The translations under genes were made by a program, and so were the position numbers. The notes under the pieces are model-generated. The model made no database searches. It worked only from the letters and a program-made list of their open reading frames with translations, and was not told the origin of the DNA. 20,293 nucleotides of DNA from Hofstenia miamia (lineage: Eukaryota > Xenacoelomorpha > Acoela), in NCBI GenBank assembly GCA_004352715.1, contig SCFE01000045.1, forward strand, positions 1,370,613-1,390,905, given 5' to 3'. Shown piece after piece: positions 8,915-19,914 of this stretch (positions are counted from its first letter, which is position 1; the number at the start of each line of letters is the position of its first letter).

Positions 8915-9636
8915 TATATATAAATAATGGATTTTATCTTTAAAGTGTATAACAATATAAAAACAAGATGCTGCAAAAACTAGAGGAATTAAGGTTTTTT
9001 GAGACAAATGCATAATTAAAAAAAATTAGAAGTAAAGTTAGGATATTAGATTTAAATTTTAATATAATTGAAGATATATACAATATAAAGTCTTCTTACT
9101 TTATAATATAAGCAGTGCCAAATTGCGTATGCCATATTGCCACGTGTGCGGTTGGAAGAACACTATATTTTTTTCGAAATTTGATATTGAACTAAAATTT
9201 GTTCGTAATAAATGCAATTTTCAAACCAATAATAGATATATTACAAATTGAAAAACAATATGAAAAAAGAATTCGAATTGCGTACATGGTCAGAATGTTT
9301 AAGGCAATTGATGTTTCAAACACTGCTTAAAACCATGCTTGCAAATGCGGGAAAAATCAAGAATTCAGACGAAATCCTAATGTGATTCACATGAAATTCG
9401 TATAATTTGGCTAAAATTCGCAGCGAATATGCATTATCCAAAAACATTAAAAAGCATTCCGAACACTAAAGCATTAGACACTCAGAACTCAATTAAACTT
9501 GTACCATTTAACAATTGGATGAATATAAGCAAAAGTTAGAATATGTACTATGTGTCAAATAACCTTTGCTTGACTTAATTTCTGGTTGTATTTGATGTAT
9601 GCTGAGTTGCGGACAATGACTGGTTTTGATTTCTTC
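8716..9636 (-). repeat. 5' flank repeat of copy B, truncated
   Basis: The proximal part (8716 to about 9175) has a TA/CA microsatellite at 8882-8922 and is close to the C flank. The distal part (9176-9636) is identical, base by base as far as I can read, to 7003-7463 of the A flank and differs from C at about ten places. It stops at TTCTTC (9631-9636), where it is joined to the 3' part of gene copy C. The MITE and outer flank are therefore missing here. Confidence 0.88.
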
Positions 9637-10888
9637 GACGTTTTAACTAGGTATTTTTTCTTTGCCTTTTCCTCTAATGGAAAATATAGCACCATTTTCA
9701 TAATCATATAAAATATCAATTAGTGGATCTGTAGATATATCCCGAGATATTGCATGAGGCTGAATAAACTTATCATAAAATAAAGAGCCTTTTACTTTTG
9801 AAGAAATCGTGTACTTTTCTTTTTCAACATGCATTTCAAGATGTCCAATGTATTTGTACACGTCACGTTTGACATCAGCTTCAGCCCTGACTAAGAACAT
9901 GCCAGTATTACCATTAGAAAATAGAAATTCCGACCTAAATTAATTTCTTTAATTTCAAAATTGTGAAATTCAACACTTACTTCTTTCTTTGATGCTTCAG
10001 TTACCACTTCATTGATTTCATAAACTTCAAAATCTGATTTTTCACTTAGATATTCAGATGTGTATTGCAACATATTTGAAAGGTTCTTCTCCAAAGTTTC
10101 GATACCTTTTATATTATCTTCAAGCTTTTTAACTATTTCTAGTTTTTTCTTATTCATTAAACGTGATTGTTCCTCGTATGCTTCATTGGATTCATTCACT
10201 ATAAAATCACGTCTCTCTCTTGCACTTACGTCAAGTTCATTAAACATCTGCTCAACCTTTCGCATACATTGTTTAGAGTGATCCTTATAGGATTTCAGTT
10301 CATCAATCCTTGAATGTATATTTTTAACAGCATCATCAATTTCTAATTTAAAATTTTCTGCTTGCTCTTCAATGGTGCATAACTTATGTTGGTAGTGCTG
10401 TTTTGTATTACTACATACTCACAAGCACCATAGGTACTGTTTTCAGTGCAGTAGTACTCATACTTTTTAACATGCTCTGCACAATATGGCATTGGCTGAT
10501 TGCTTAATGGATAAGATGTATGATTTTTGTATTTTTTGGCTTTTTTGTGATTTATTTGACAACTCAGACAGAGAGCTTCTTAACATTCTCTACATAAATG
10601 AAGTTCTCTTGAATTAACTATCGAGTCACATTCATCACACGTCAGCACAATGTTCTTGGAATTTTCAAATGATGTTAGAAATTCAACAAATGCATTAATT
10701 CGAACATCTTCTTTCAAATCTTCATATTTTGTTAGATTTTCACATTTTTGACAACATATTTCTTTTTCAGTTTTAAAACTTTTCTTGATGCACTTTTTGC
10801 AAAATGAGTGCCCACAACCTAACAGTTGAGCTTCTTTATAGACATCACGACAGCATGGGCACTTCAAATGTTCAATGTATTTTTCAAT
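9637..10888 (-). pseudogene. TRIM-like copy C: heavily broken
   Basis: Homologous to A and D from the start through the coiled coil and part of the following region, but carrying many lesions. The start codon position (10886-10888) reads ATT. The Gln codon after CREC is TAA (10580-10582). About 33 bp of B-box 2, coding the CRMILCVSC-like segment, are replaced by foreign sequence at 10406-10436 that shifts the frame. The coiled-coil part (10265 to about 9960) is intact and almost identical to A. One extra base near 9892 brings in a TAG. Another in an A run near 9655 shifts the frame to a stop at 9643. The gene then ends at 9637 in a join to the B flank, lacking the propeller-like C-terminus. 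The RING itself still has all eight ligands (CPCC, CGH, CKKC, CQKC). Confidence 0.87.
10406..10436. other. Flank-end sequence lodged inside gene copy C
   Basis: The 28 bp from TACTACATACTC to CATAGGTA equal the outer end of the flank repeat (about 8237-8264 and 12571-12598). Here they lie inside B-box 2. On one side they run into CTGTTTTCAGTGC exactly as in copy B; on the other they join the gene's 3' half through a shared TAT (10406-10408). Copy C thus looks like a B-type truncated gene rejoined to a second gene fragment. Confidence 0.85.
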
Positions 10889-12598
10889 TTTGCTTTGAAT
10901 TTTCTTTCTGCTTAAAATGATAAAATTAATGTAGCGAGGCTTAGACTACTTAATTTGGCATTTGTAACACAATTGATAACATTGCTTTTGTAATTTTTGC
11001 CTAATATAACGTTGCAAAGATTATAATTACATTCATACGTATAGCGAATTCGTGGATATATATATATATATATATACAAACACACACATATATATAAATA
11101 ATGGATTTTATCTTTAAAGTGTATAACAATATAAAAACAAGATGCTGCAAAAACTAGAGGAATTAAGGTTTTTTGAGACAAATGCATAATTAAAAAAAAT
11201 TAGAAGTAAAGTTAGGATATTAGATTTAAATTTTAATATAATTGAAGATATATACAATATAAAGTCTTCTTACTTTATAATATAAGCAGTGCCAAATTGC
11301 CATGTTTGCAGTAGGAAGAACACTATATTTTGTTCAAAATGTGATATTGAACTAAAATTTGTTCGTAATAAATGCAATTTTCAATCCAATAATAGATATA
11401 TTACAAATTGAAAAACAATATGAAAAAAGAATTCGAATTGCGTACATGGTCAGAATGTTTAAGGCAATTGATGTTTCAAACACTGCTTAAAACCATGCTT
11501 GCAAATGCGGGAAAAATCAAGAATTCAGACGAAATCCTAATGTGATTCAAATGAAATTCGTATAATTTGGCTAAAATTCGTACCGAATGTGCATTATCCA
11601 AAAACATTAAAAATCATTCCTAACACTAAAGCATTAGATAACTCAGAACTCAATTAAACTTGTACCATTTAACAATTGGATGAATATAAGCAAAAGTTAG
11701 AATATGTACTATGTGTCAAATAACCTTTGCTTGACTTAATTTCTGGTTGTATTTGATGTATGCTGAGTTGCGGACAATGACTGGTTTTGATTTCTTCCAT
11801 AGCTTTATTAAAAATAATCCCGCATCACTGAACAGACCAGAGATGGAAGTGGGATGGGGTAATCGGGGCAAAAGTGGTGTAAAAACAATTTTGAGTTGAG
11901 AAAAACTGAACCAAAGAACGGCCAATTTTAGAGATTGTAAAAGTAATTTTCTTTAATCACAGTTCCCTACTTGATAATATTTTGATTGACTTGGGCGTGT
12001 TGGACAGGTCACAAAAATCTACCCCTCTTCCATCTCTGAAACCGACACTCCACTGACGACGAAAATGCCGGTATTACCAGTATAAAGTGCAAGAAATTCC
12101 GAATTTCTAAACTAATCACTCTAATTTCCTAATAGTGCTATTGTATATTAGTAGTTGGTTGTGATATTAAATTTTCATGTTCAAATTGCAAAGGTTTCGT
12201 GAGAGTGAGATAGACTAAATTTGCATACTAACATATGAGGAAATTTGTTGAAACATTAGACAACTGCCTTTCTTCCTTCAATACCACCGGAGGGATGGAC
12301 CAAGTGAAGGAAAGCCAATCGAAAGCTAATTATCCCTGAGATCCTAACCCAAGAACCTCCCTATCATTCTGATGTCAGAACAAAATATTTCAATCTACTT
12401 ATATAAGCAAAGTTTTTGTTACATATTGACATTGTTCCAACCTCTTTCAACATCAGAATCATCAAGAATACTAAGGATCATATCTGAATGTTCTCACTAA
12501 GATTATTCAATTGAATTTCAATTATTTCTATTTCAAATGCAGGATAAACCTTTGAACTACTAAGATCTATTACTACATACTCACAAGCACCATAGGTA
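10889..12598 (-). repeat. 5' flank repeat of copy C
   Basis: Full-length flank ending at the same CACCATAGGTA word (about 12588-12598), after which unique spacer begins. It holds a TA/CA microsatellite at 11055-11096 and the hAT-type MITE at 11838-12038. The distal part from about 11340 is nearly identical to 7003-8264, with scattered substitutions concentrated near 11580-11640 and 12330-12470. The proximal part is close to the B flank. Confidence 0.88.
11838..12038. mobile_element. hAT-type MITE, copy in C flank
   Basis: Same 201-bp element as at 7504-7704, with the same terminal inverted repeats and the same imperfect 8-bp flanks (GAACAGAC and AAACCGAC). It is a passenger of the flank duplication, not an independent insertion. 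Confidence 0.7.
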
Positions 12599-14570
12599 GT
12601 GGATATTTAATTAAGAGTAGTAATTTGGTACAATTCTTAATTGATTATGTGCTTCTTAATTAAGCTACTAATATTCCCGATTCCGTTTGTAGGCTTAAAT
12701 GTTAATTAAATTGTTTATTCATACGGAAGTGTTCATTACCTTAATATTCTAGTGAGGCACATAATGTATGGATCATACTTCAAATTGAAAAATATATACG
12801 GGAATATATGAATTTTGACAGACTAAAAATCAATTAATAGTTAGTAATTTGTTCGTAAATTAAATCGCATGATTTTCGAATTTGGCATGCAAATCCAAAT
12901 TTGCATTATTTTCGCATGCATTTTGCATACGAATCCCATTTGCATCAGCAAGCCTGCTTAAAACGGTGCACTCCGCTTAATTCCTCTCAATTTGCTGACG
13001 ACTTCAAAATGTTATGGATTGAAAAATTACTTTAAAAAAATTCATATTTTACATAAGTATTTAAAAAAATATACCTGTGATGAGCAGATTACAGCAGAAA
13101 AGCAAGAATAATTGTTTAATAATCCTTTCTAAAGTAAAAAATTGTGCGATGACACGAAATGAATCGTATTTTTAAAGAAGCATCCATAAGGAGGTTTTAT
13201 GTTTTTCAATAGCCTTTCCAATTTTACGCAGGTTTTTGGAATTTTATTTTTAAATCATAAAATTTAGCTTATTAAATCTTGGAAAGCTTGAAAAAATCAT
13301 TACTATTTCACTACTTAGATTTGAAAATAATGATGTCATCACGTGTTTGAAGACCTTAGTTTGTAGAGGAAGGTCTGTATTAAATGTACAGAGATGAGAG
13401 GAGAGAGTATCTACCCACATCGTGAGCTCCACATACAAAAATAATGTGTGGCAAGTAGGGTAAGAGTATTAAATATTTTCATTTAACTGAATTATGGATA
13501 TGGATGTTAATGCCTCATGTACAGGAAAGGAGTTAAAATATGAGCTCAGAAAACAACCCAAATGCTTAGCAGGGCCCCTAATATGTATAGCCGTTTTGAA
13601 AGCATCGAGTTTCTTGAACACTAATGATTTTTTTTACGAAAATGCAGCAAAATCCAAAAGCTCAGACAAAATACAATTAGAATTAGTAAAACCTAAAATA
13701 GAAAAAAAGTATCAAAAATTTATCCATTTGTGAAACAGCAGTACAGTATCTTAGAAGCCTATTATAAGTTGCACATACATAAATTTAATATACAACTGAA
13801 TCTTTGAAAAGTATATGATACTAATACAACACTTTAAATGAAAATATTATTTTTTCAACACATCTATTTTAAAATCTATGACATCCACTGAAAAGCTCAT
13901 CCACTTCATATCTTCATATTTCTTTATGTTTCTATATTCATGTTGAACGAATTCGTTTCTTACTTTGGATGTAAAAACAAAAGGTATAATTAGTGATTTA
14001 AAAACTTTAATGAAGACAAACAATTATTTTTAAATTAATTTTAATAAAGATCATGAAAATATTTATTGAAAGCCTTAAGGAATACCTAGATATTTAAAAA
14101 TTTAGACACCAGAAAGACTTCATTTATATGAAATGGTTTCACTACAATCAAAATCTCAAATTTGAGTTTGCTTTTAATATTAATGCAAAACAATCATTTT
14201 AAAATCCCATTAACGCTATAACACGGATATCCTCATTCTTCACTCCAGTAACCTATGAAAACGCCATGCATTCTGAAAATGATTTGGTAATAAAGAAATA
14301 CAAAGTTTTGACATTATTTTCATAAACTATAGGGCAGAATAATAATTGCTATTGAGCAAAACTAGTTGTATTTTTAGTAAGACATCAGTCTCAACACAAA
14401 AGCATAGTTTGGTGTATTCTTATTTAAGTAAGTTTAGCATGTGTAAATATCTTTTTATTTACTTGAATTCAATTATTACATCCACTAGTCGTACATTAGT
14501 TTTAATTTACTGTATTCATGCAAAGACTCTCTAGAGTTGATTTAATTACAAATTTTAGTGTAGATCATTT
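12599..14570. other. Unique spacer between copies C and D, no gene recognised
   Basis: About 2 kb of AT-rich DNA that is not part of the duplicated unit. The longest open frames are 79 codons on the plus strand (13494-13733) and 62 on each strand (13250-13438, 14346-14534). None has a recognisable domain. Three perfect octamer words lie at 12887-12945. I see no transposon ends or long repeats in it. Confidence 0.55.
12887..12945. promoter_or_regulatory. Cluster of three POU-octamer words
   Basis: ATGCAAAT occurs at 12887-12894 and its reverse complement ATTTGCAT at 12899-12906 and 12938-12945. Between them lie near-matches such as GCATGCATTTTGCATAC. The octamer is the known site of POU/Oct proteins. 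Function here is inference; AT-rich context raises the chance rate. Confidence 0.2.
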
Positions 14571-16550
14571 CTAAATTTTGCTAAGTTTGATTTTAATAAT
14601 GTCACGATGCTGGTTAAAAACAACAATTGAATCATTGAAAGCGCTCACGAGTTGAGGTTCCTGCTCAATTTCATATTCGGTTTCTTTATCTTTGATTCTT
14701 CTAATTTTCTTCAAAACTTTCTCTTTTTCTACATCAAAAATAATTAGGGAGCAATCGCTTAATCCAGCAATGAGAACATTTTCAGTTAAAAATGAACTTC
14801 TAAGGTAATAACTTTCTGATTTTCCAAATGAACGCAGAATAGCTTGATCCCTAAAAGAAAATAAATGAATTTCACTAAAGAAATCATTATCACCCCCGAA
14901 AACAATATGGTCTAAATTTCCACTTAAGCTCATATAAGAAGGAATATAATCTTTCCAATTTTTAGGAAGATTTGCTTCATGATGTTGCTTTGTATTGACA
15001 CAGTATTTGTATATCTTCAACTGTTTGTGAGATAGGAATAGAAGGAATTTTCTACAAGGACTAGAGCTAATAATTGTGAGAACTTTAGGATCACAGAAAG
15101 AAATTGGAAATGGCCGTGAATTTGTTAAATCTTTGTCTATCTCAACTAATCGATCAGTGATATTTAACTAATCGATGAGTGATATTTTTAGAAGAACAGC
15201 AGAGTACAAGAATATTTTGGTTTGGTAAAATTGCTAAAAAATTTGCACGGAAATCACAGGAAAAATTTTCAATAATGATATTTTGATGTCTATTCTTCGA
15301 CGTTTTAACTAGGTATTTTTCTTTGCCTTTTCCTCTAATGGAAAATATAGCACCATTTTCATAATCATATAAAATATCATTTAGTGGATCTGTAGATATA
15401 TCCCGAGATATTGCATGAGGCTGAATAAACTTATCATAAAATAAAGAGCATTTTTCTTTTGAAGAAATCGTGTACTTTTCTTCTTCAACATGCATTTCAA
15501 GCTTTCCAATGTATTTGTACACCCCACGTTTGACATCAGCTTCAGCCCTGCTAAGTCCACGGCAGTTTGACATTGGAAAATAGGAATTTTGACATAATTT
15601 AATTTCTTTAATGTCAAAAGTGTCAAATTCAACACATTCTTCTTTCATTGATGCTTCTGTAACCACTTCATTGATTTCATAAACTTCAAAATCTGATTTT
15701 TCATTTAGATATTCAGATGTGTATTGCAACATATTTGAAAGGTTCTTCTCCAAAGTTTCAATACCTTTTATATTATCTTCAAGCTTCTTAACTATTTCTA
15801 GTTTTTTCTTATTCATTAAACTTGATTGTTCTTCGTATGCTTCATTGGATTCTTTCACTAAAAAATCACGTCTTTCTCTTGCACTTACGTCAAGTTCATT
15901 AAACATCTGCTCAACCTTTCGCATACATTGTTTAGAGTGATCCTTATAGGATTTCAGTTCATCAATCTTTGAATGTATATTTTTAACAGCGTCATCAATT
16001 TCTAATTTAAAATTTTCTGCTTGCTCTTCAATGGTGCATATCTTATGTTGGTAGTGCTGTTTTGTATAAGTGCAGCTGACGCATACCATCATCCTGCAGC
16101 TGTTTTCAGTGCAGTAGTACTCATACTTCTTAACATGCTCTGCACAATATGGCATTGGCTGATTGCTTAATGGATAAGATGTATGATTTTTGTATTTTTT
16201 GGCTTTTTTGTGATTTATTTGACAACTCAGACAGAGAGCTTCTTGACATTCTCTACATAAATGAAGTTCTCTTGAATTAATTATTGAGTCACATTCATCA
16301 CACGTCAGCACAATGTTCTTATCCTTTTCAAAGGATGCTAGAAATTCAAAAACGCATTAATTCGAACATCTTCTTTCAAATCTTCATATTTCGTTAGACT
16401 TTCACATTTTTGACAATAAACTTCTTCTATAGTTTGAAGACTTTTATCGATGCATTTCTTGCAAAACGAGTGCCTACAACCTAACATTTGCGCTTGTTCA
16501 TAGACATCACAACAGAATGGGCACTTCAAATGTTCAAAATATTTTTCCAT
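14571..16550 (-). pseudogene. TRIM-like copy D: most complete, two frameshifts
   Basis: The ATG at 16550 has a good eukaryotic context (GGAAAATGG). The first 67 or so codons give a full C3HC4 RING: C10, C13, C25, H27, C30, C33, C46, C49. A one-base deletion near 16348-16352 (AACAAACG in A, AAAAACG here) shifts the frame and stops it at 16338. The next frame (about 16340 to 15154) carries B-box 1, B-box 2, the coiled coil and the following region. A 22-bp tandem duplication at 15144-15187 shifts the frame again. The last frame runs to a TAA at 14571 and has WD-repeat-like stretches such as NVLIAGLSDCSLIIFDVEKE and VFGGDNDFFSEIHLFSF, suggesting a C-terminal beta-propeller. The expected role is a TRIM-type ubiquitin ligase or scaffold. 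With only two small lesions it may be a recent pseudogene, or an intact gene with assembly errors. Confidence 0.82.
15144..15187. repeat. 22-bp tandem duplication inside copy D
   Basis: AACTAATCGATCAGTGATATTT at 15144-15165 is repeated at 15166-15187 with one substitution (GATC to GATG). Copy A has one unit. Since 22 is not a multiple of three, the frame is lost. Confidence 0.93.
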
Positions 16551-17601
16551 TTTCCCTTGGGATTTCTTTCTGCTTAAAATGATAAAATTAGTGTAGCGAT
16601 GCTTAGACTACTTAATTTGGCATTTGTAACACACTTAATAACATTGCTTTTGTAATTTTTGCCAAGTATAACGTTGCAATGATTATAATTACATTCATAC
16701 GTATAGCAAATTCGTGGATATATACAAACACATATATATATAAATAATGGATTTTACCTTTAAAGTATATAACAATACAAACACAAGATAATGAAAAAAC
16801 TAGAGGAATTAAGGTTTTTTGAGACAATTGCAGAATGGAAATATTTTAGAAGAAAAGTTAGGATATTAGATCTAAATTTTAATATAATTAAAGATATATA
16901 ATATAAAATCTTCTTACTTTATACTATAAGCAGTGCCAAATTGCCATGTTTGCGGTTGGAAGAACACTATATTTTTTTCGAAATTTGATATTGAACTAAA
17001 ATTTGTTCGTAATAAATGCAATTTTCAAACCAATAATAGATATATTACAAATTGAAAAACAATATGAAAAAAGAATTCGAATTGCGTACATGGTCAGAAT
17101 GTTTAAGGCAATTGATGTTTCAAACACTGCTTAAAACCATGCTTGCAAATGCGGGAAAAATCAAGAATTCAGACGAAATCCTAATGTGATTCACATGAAA
17201 TTCGTATAATTTGGCTAAAATTCGTACCGAATGTGCATTATCCAAAAACATTAAAAAGCATTCCGAACACTAAAGCATTAGACAACTCAGAACTCAATTA
17301 AACTTGTACCATTTAACAATTGGATGAATATAAGCAAAAGTTAGAATATGTACTATGTGTCAAATAACCTTTGCTTGCCTTAATTTCTGGTTGTATTTGA
17401 TGTATGCTGAGTTGCGGACAATGACTGGTTTTGATTTCTTCCATAGCTTTATTAAAAATAATCCCGCATCACTGAACAGACCAGAGATGGAAGTGGGATG
17501 GGGTAATCGGGGCAAAAGTGGTGTAAAAACAATTTTGAGTTGAGAAAAACTGAACCAAAGAACGGCCAATTTTAGAGATTGTAAAAGTAATTTTCTTTAA
17601 T
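16551..17601 (-). repeat. 5' flank repeat of copy D, cut by gap
   Basis: Homologous to the other flanks. It has a short TA/CA tract at about 16718-16742 and the left part of the hAT MITE from 17482. It shares GTACCGAATGTGC (about 17224) with C against GCAGCGAATATGC in A and B, but otherwise is near-identical over the distal part (from about 16980). The outer end is hidden in the gap. Confidence 0.88.
17482..17601. mobile_element. hAT-type MITE, left part, in D flank
   Basis: Begins with CAGAGATGGAAGTGGG preceded by GAACAGAC, as in the A and C flanks. The right half falls in the gap at 17602. Confidence 0.65.
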
Positions 17602-18601
17602 NNNNNNNNNNNNNNNNNNNNNNNNNNNNNNNNNNNNNNNNNNNNNNNNNNNNNNNNNNNNNNNNNNNNNNNNNNNNNNNNNNNNNNNNNNNNNNNNNNN
17701 NNNNNNNNNNNNNNNNNNNNNNNNNNNNNNNNNNNNNNNNNNNNNNNNNNNNNNNNNNNNNNNNNNNNNNNNNNNNNNNNNNNNNNNNNNNNNNNNNNNN
17801 NNNNNNNNNNNNNNNNNNNNNNNNNNNNNNNNNNNNNNNNNNNNNNNNNNNNNNNNNNNNNNNNNNNNNNNNNNNNNNNNNNNNNNNNNNNNNNNNNNNN
17901 NNNNNNNNNNNNNNNNNNNNNNNNNNNNNNNNNNNNNNNNNNNNNNNNNNNNNNNNNNNNNNNNNNNNNNNNNNNNNNNNNNNNNNNNNNNNNNNNNNNN
18001 NNNNNNNNNNNNNNNNNNNNNNNNNNNNNNNNNNNNNNNNNNNNNNNNNNNNNNNNNNNNNNNNNNNNNNNNNNNNNNNNNNNNNNNNNNNNNNNNNNNN
18101 NNNNNNNNNNNNNNNNNNNNNNNNNNNNNNNNNNNNNNNNNNNNNNNNNNNNNNNNNNNNNNNNNNNNNNNNNNNNNNNNNNNNNNNNNNNNNNNNNNNN
18201 NNNNNNNNNNNNNNNNNNNNNNNNNNNNNNNNNNNNNNNNNNNNNNNNNNNNNNNNNNNNNNNNNNNNNNNNNNNNNNNNNNNNNNNNNNNNNNNNNNNN
18301 NNNNNNNNNNNNNNNNNNNNNNNNNNNNNNNNNNNNNNNNNNNNNNNNNNNNNNNNNNNNNNNNNNNNNNNNNNNNNNNNNNNNNNNNNNNNNNNNNNNN
18401 NNNNNNNNNNNNNNNNNNNNNNNNNNNNNNNNNNNNNNNNNNNNNNNNNNNNNNNNNNNNNNNNNNNNNNNNNNNNNNNNNNNNNNNNNNNNNNNNNNNN
18501 NNNNNNNNNNNNNNNNNNNNNNNNNNNNNNNNNNNNNNNNNNNNNNNNNNNNNNNNNNNNNNNNNNNNNNNNNNNNNNNNNNNNNNNNNNNNNNNNNNNN
18601 N
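17602..18601. other. Assembly gap (1000 N)
   Basis: Exactly 1000 N, placeholder of unknown true size. It separates the D flank from the retrotransposon and probably hides the retrotransposon's 3' end, including any LTR. Confidence 0.97.
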
Positions 18602-19150
18602 GTAGTATCCTTCTACTCGGGTCATCATCCATGGTTTCTGGTATGTATTCATCCTCGAATTCTTCATCATGTACACTATCTAAATCATACATATCATATA
18701 CAACCTCATTGCCATTAATTCGGCATATTTTAAATTCGGCATTGTCATCTATTTTTGTTTCTTCAATGTCTACTGTTGCTCTCTTCAGATTTTGAAAATG
18801 TAATAGTCTATTGTTGTCTAACATGTATTCGTTGCTCAGCAATGTTTGTGTTATCCTGTGTGGGCCGGACCATACTGTTTTCAACTTCTGGACTTGGTTT
18901 GTGTCAACAAGTTTAATCAGTGTGAACTTGTATACCTTATCGGCTACCTTATGTGCGTGACCATAAATTTTTTTATTATAGTTGCATTGTTGTCTCACTG
19001 CTGACTTCTTAATGTTGTGACACATCGTTTCGTGGATTCCCGTGATCTGATTCCTTAGTTGTTGTATGTATGCATTGTCCAATTTACCACTGTAATTGGT
19101 ATACTGCATCAATAGTGGAGTTGTTGCCTCTCTCCGAACATGGCTTTGAA
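18602..19150 (-). pseudogene. Ty3/gypsy integrase C-terminal part, shifted frame
   Basis: Following the frameshift, this frame continues the integrase with REATTPLLMQY, then a basic and glutamine-rich stretch. A WSGPHRITQTLLSNEYML segment resembles the GPY/F module of Ty3/gypsy integrases, ending at HFQNLKRA. No chromodomain is seen. The last 70 or so residues are acidic (DEEFEDEY) and run into the gap. Any apparent continuation through the N run is not real. Confidence 0.8.
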
Positions 19151-19914
19151 TGTGATACCCCAGTTGTTGCATGTACAGATGTATTATAATAGTATTCGAT
19201 CATTTCTATAACCTCTCTCCATTTATTTCCTCCTATTCGTGTTGTTGCCACTCTAATCAGCTTAATCAATGTTTGGTTAAGTCGCTCCACTGCTCCGTTC
19301 ACCTGAGGATGATAGGCAGTTGTGCGTTCGCTTGCAATTTCTAATAGCCTTGCCATTTCTTGAAGTAGTCCACTTTCAAACTGTGGCCCTTTGTCTGTTA
19401 TGATCGTCTCCATCGGTCCCTGTCTCAATATCCATTCCTTTAGAACTAGCTCAGCTGTAGTTTCTGCTGTGGTGTTCCGCATCAGGACCATCCTTGTGTA
19501 TTTGGTGAAGTTGTCCACCATAACTAGTAGGTACTGATAGCCTTTGGAGTCTTTTGATAGCATTTCAAGATCTATGTGAAATATCTCATTAGGTTGCATT
19601 GCGATGATTTTTTCCAGTGGCACTTGTTGTGTTGGAAAATTCTGTTTGTTGTTTAGGAGGCATGTGGTGCATTTATTGATGATGTCTTCGACGGCTTTCC
19701 TGACGGCTGTTGTTATGAAATGAGCATTAAATGTTTTCTCTGTCTGTGTTATTCCCAGGTGGCCCTTCCCGTGGATCTTATGTATTAGTTCCCTCTTGAA
19801 GTAGTCTGGTATCACAATGTGATTATTTCCGGCTTCAACATATAGCAGTCCATTCTTGTTGATCTTCCATTTGTAATGTTCATAGTATCCAGCCATTATC
19901 TTGGATAGTGTTGT
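19130..19914 (-). pseudogene. Ty3/gypsy integrase: zinc-binding and catalytic core
   Basis: Counting from the Met at 19896, the zinc-binding domain has H42, H46, C76 and C79. The catalytic core has D109 (FHIDLEML), D168 (ITDKGPQF) and E204 (NGAVERLNQ) with exactly 35 residues between the last two, so the D,D35E triad is complete. Integrase inserts the reverse-transcribed DNA into the host genome. The frame is in line with the RNase H part but separated from it by a TGA. Shortly after the conserved NTSVHATTG segment the match moves to another frame (around 19125-19150). The frame read here runs on without similarity to a stop at 19084. Confidence 0.92.

Noticed and set aside
8738-9013. 91-codon minus-strand frame with an IYIYIYI run (also at 10912-11187)
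   Set aside because: Reads through the TA/CA microsatellite; the frame changes between copies A-D.
13494-13733. 79-codon plus-strand frame
   Set aside because: No recognisable domain, no conserved counterpart in the window, and a length possible by chance in 2 kb of spacer.
17469-18601. Continuation of the retrotransposon frame through 17602-18601 into the D flank
   Set aside because: The gap has unknown true length and the sequence on its left side belongs to the TRIM flank repeat.
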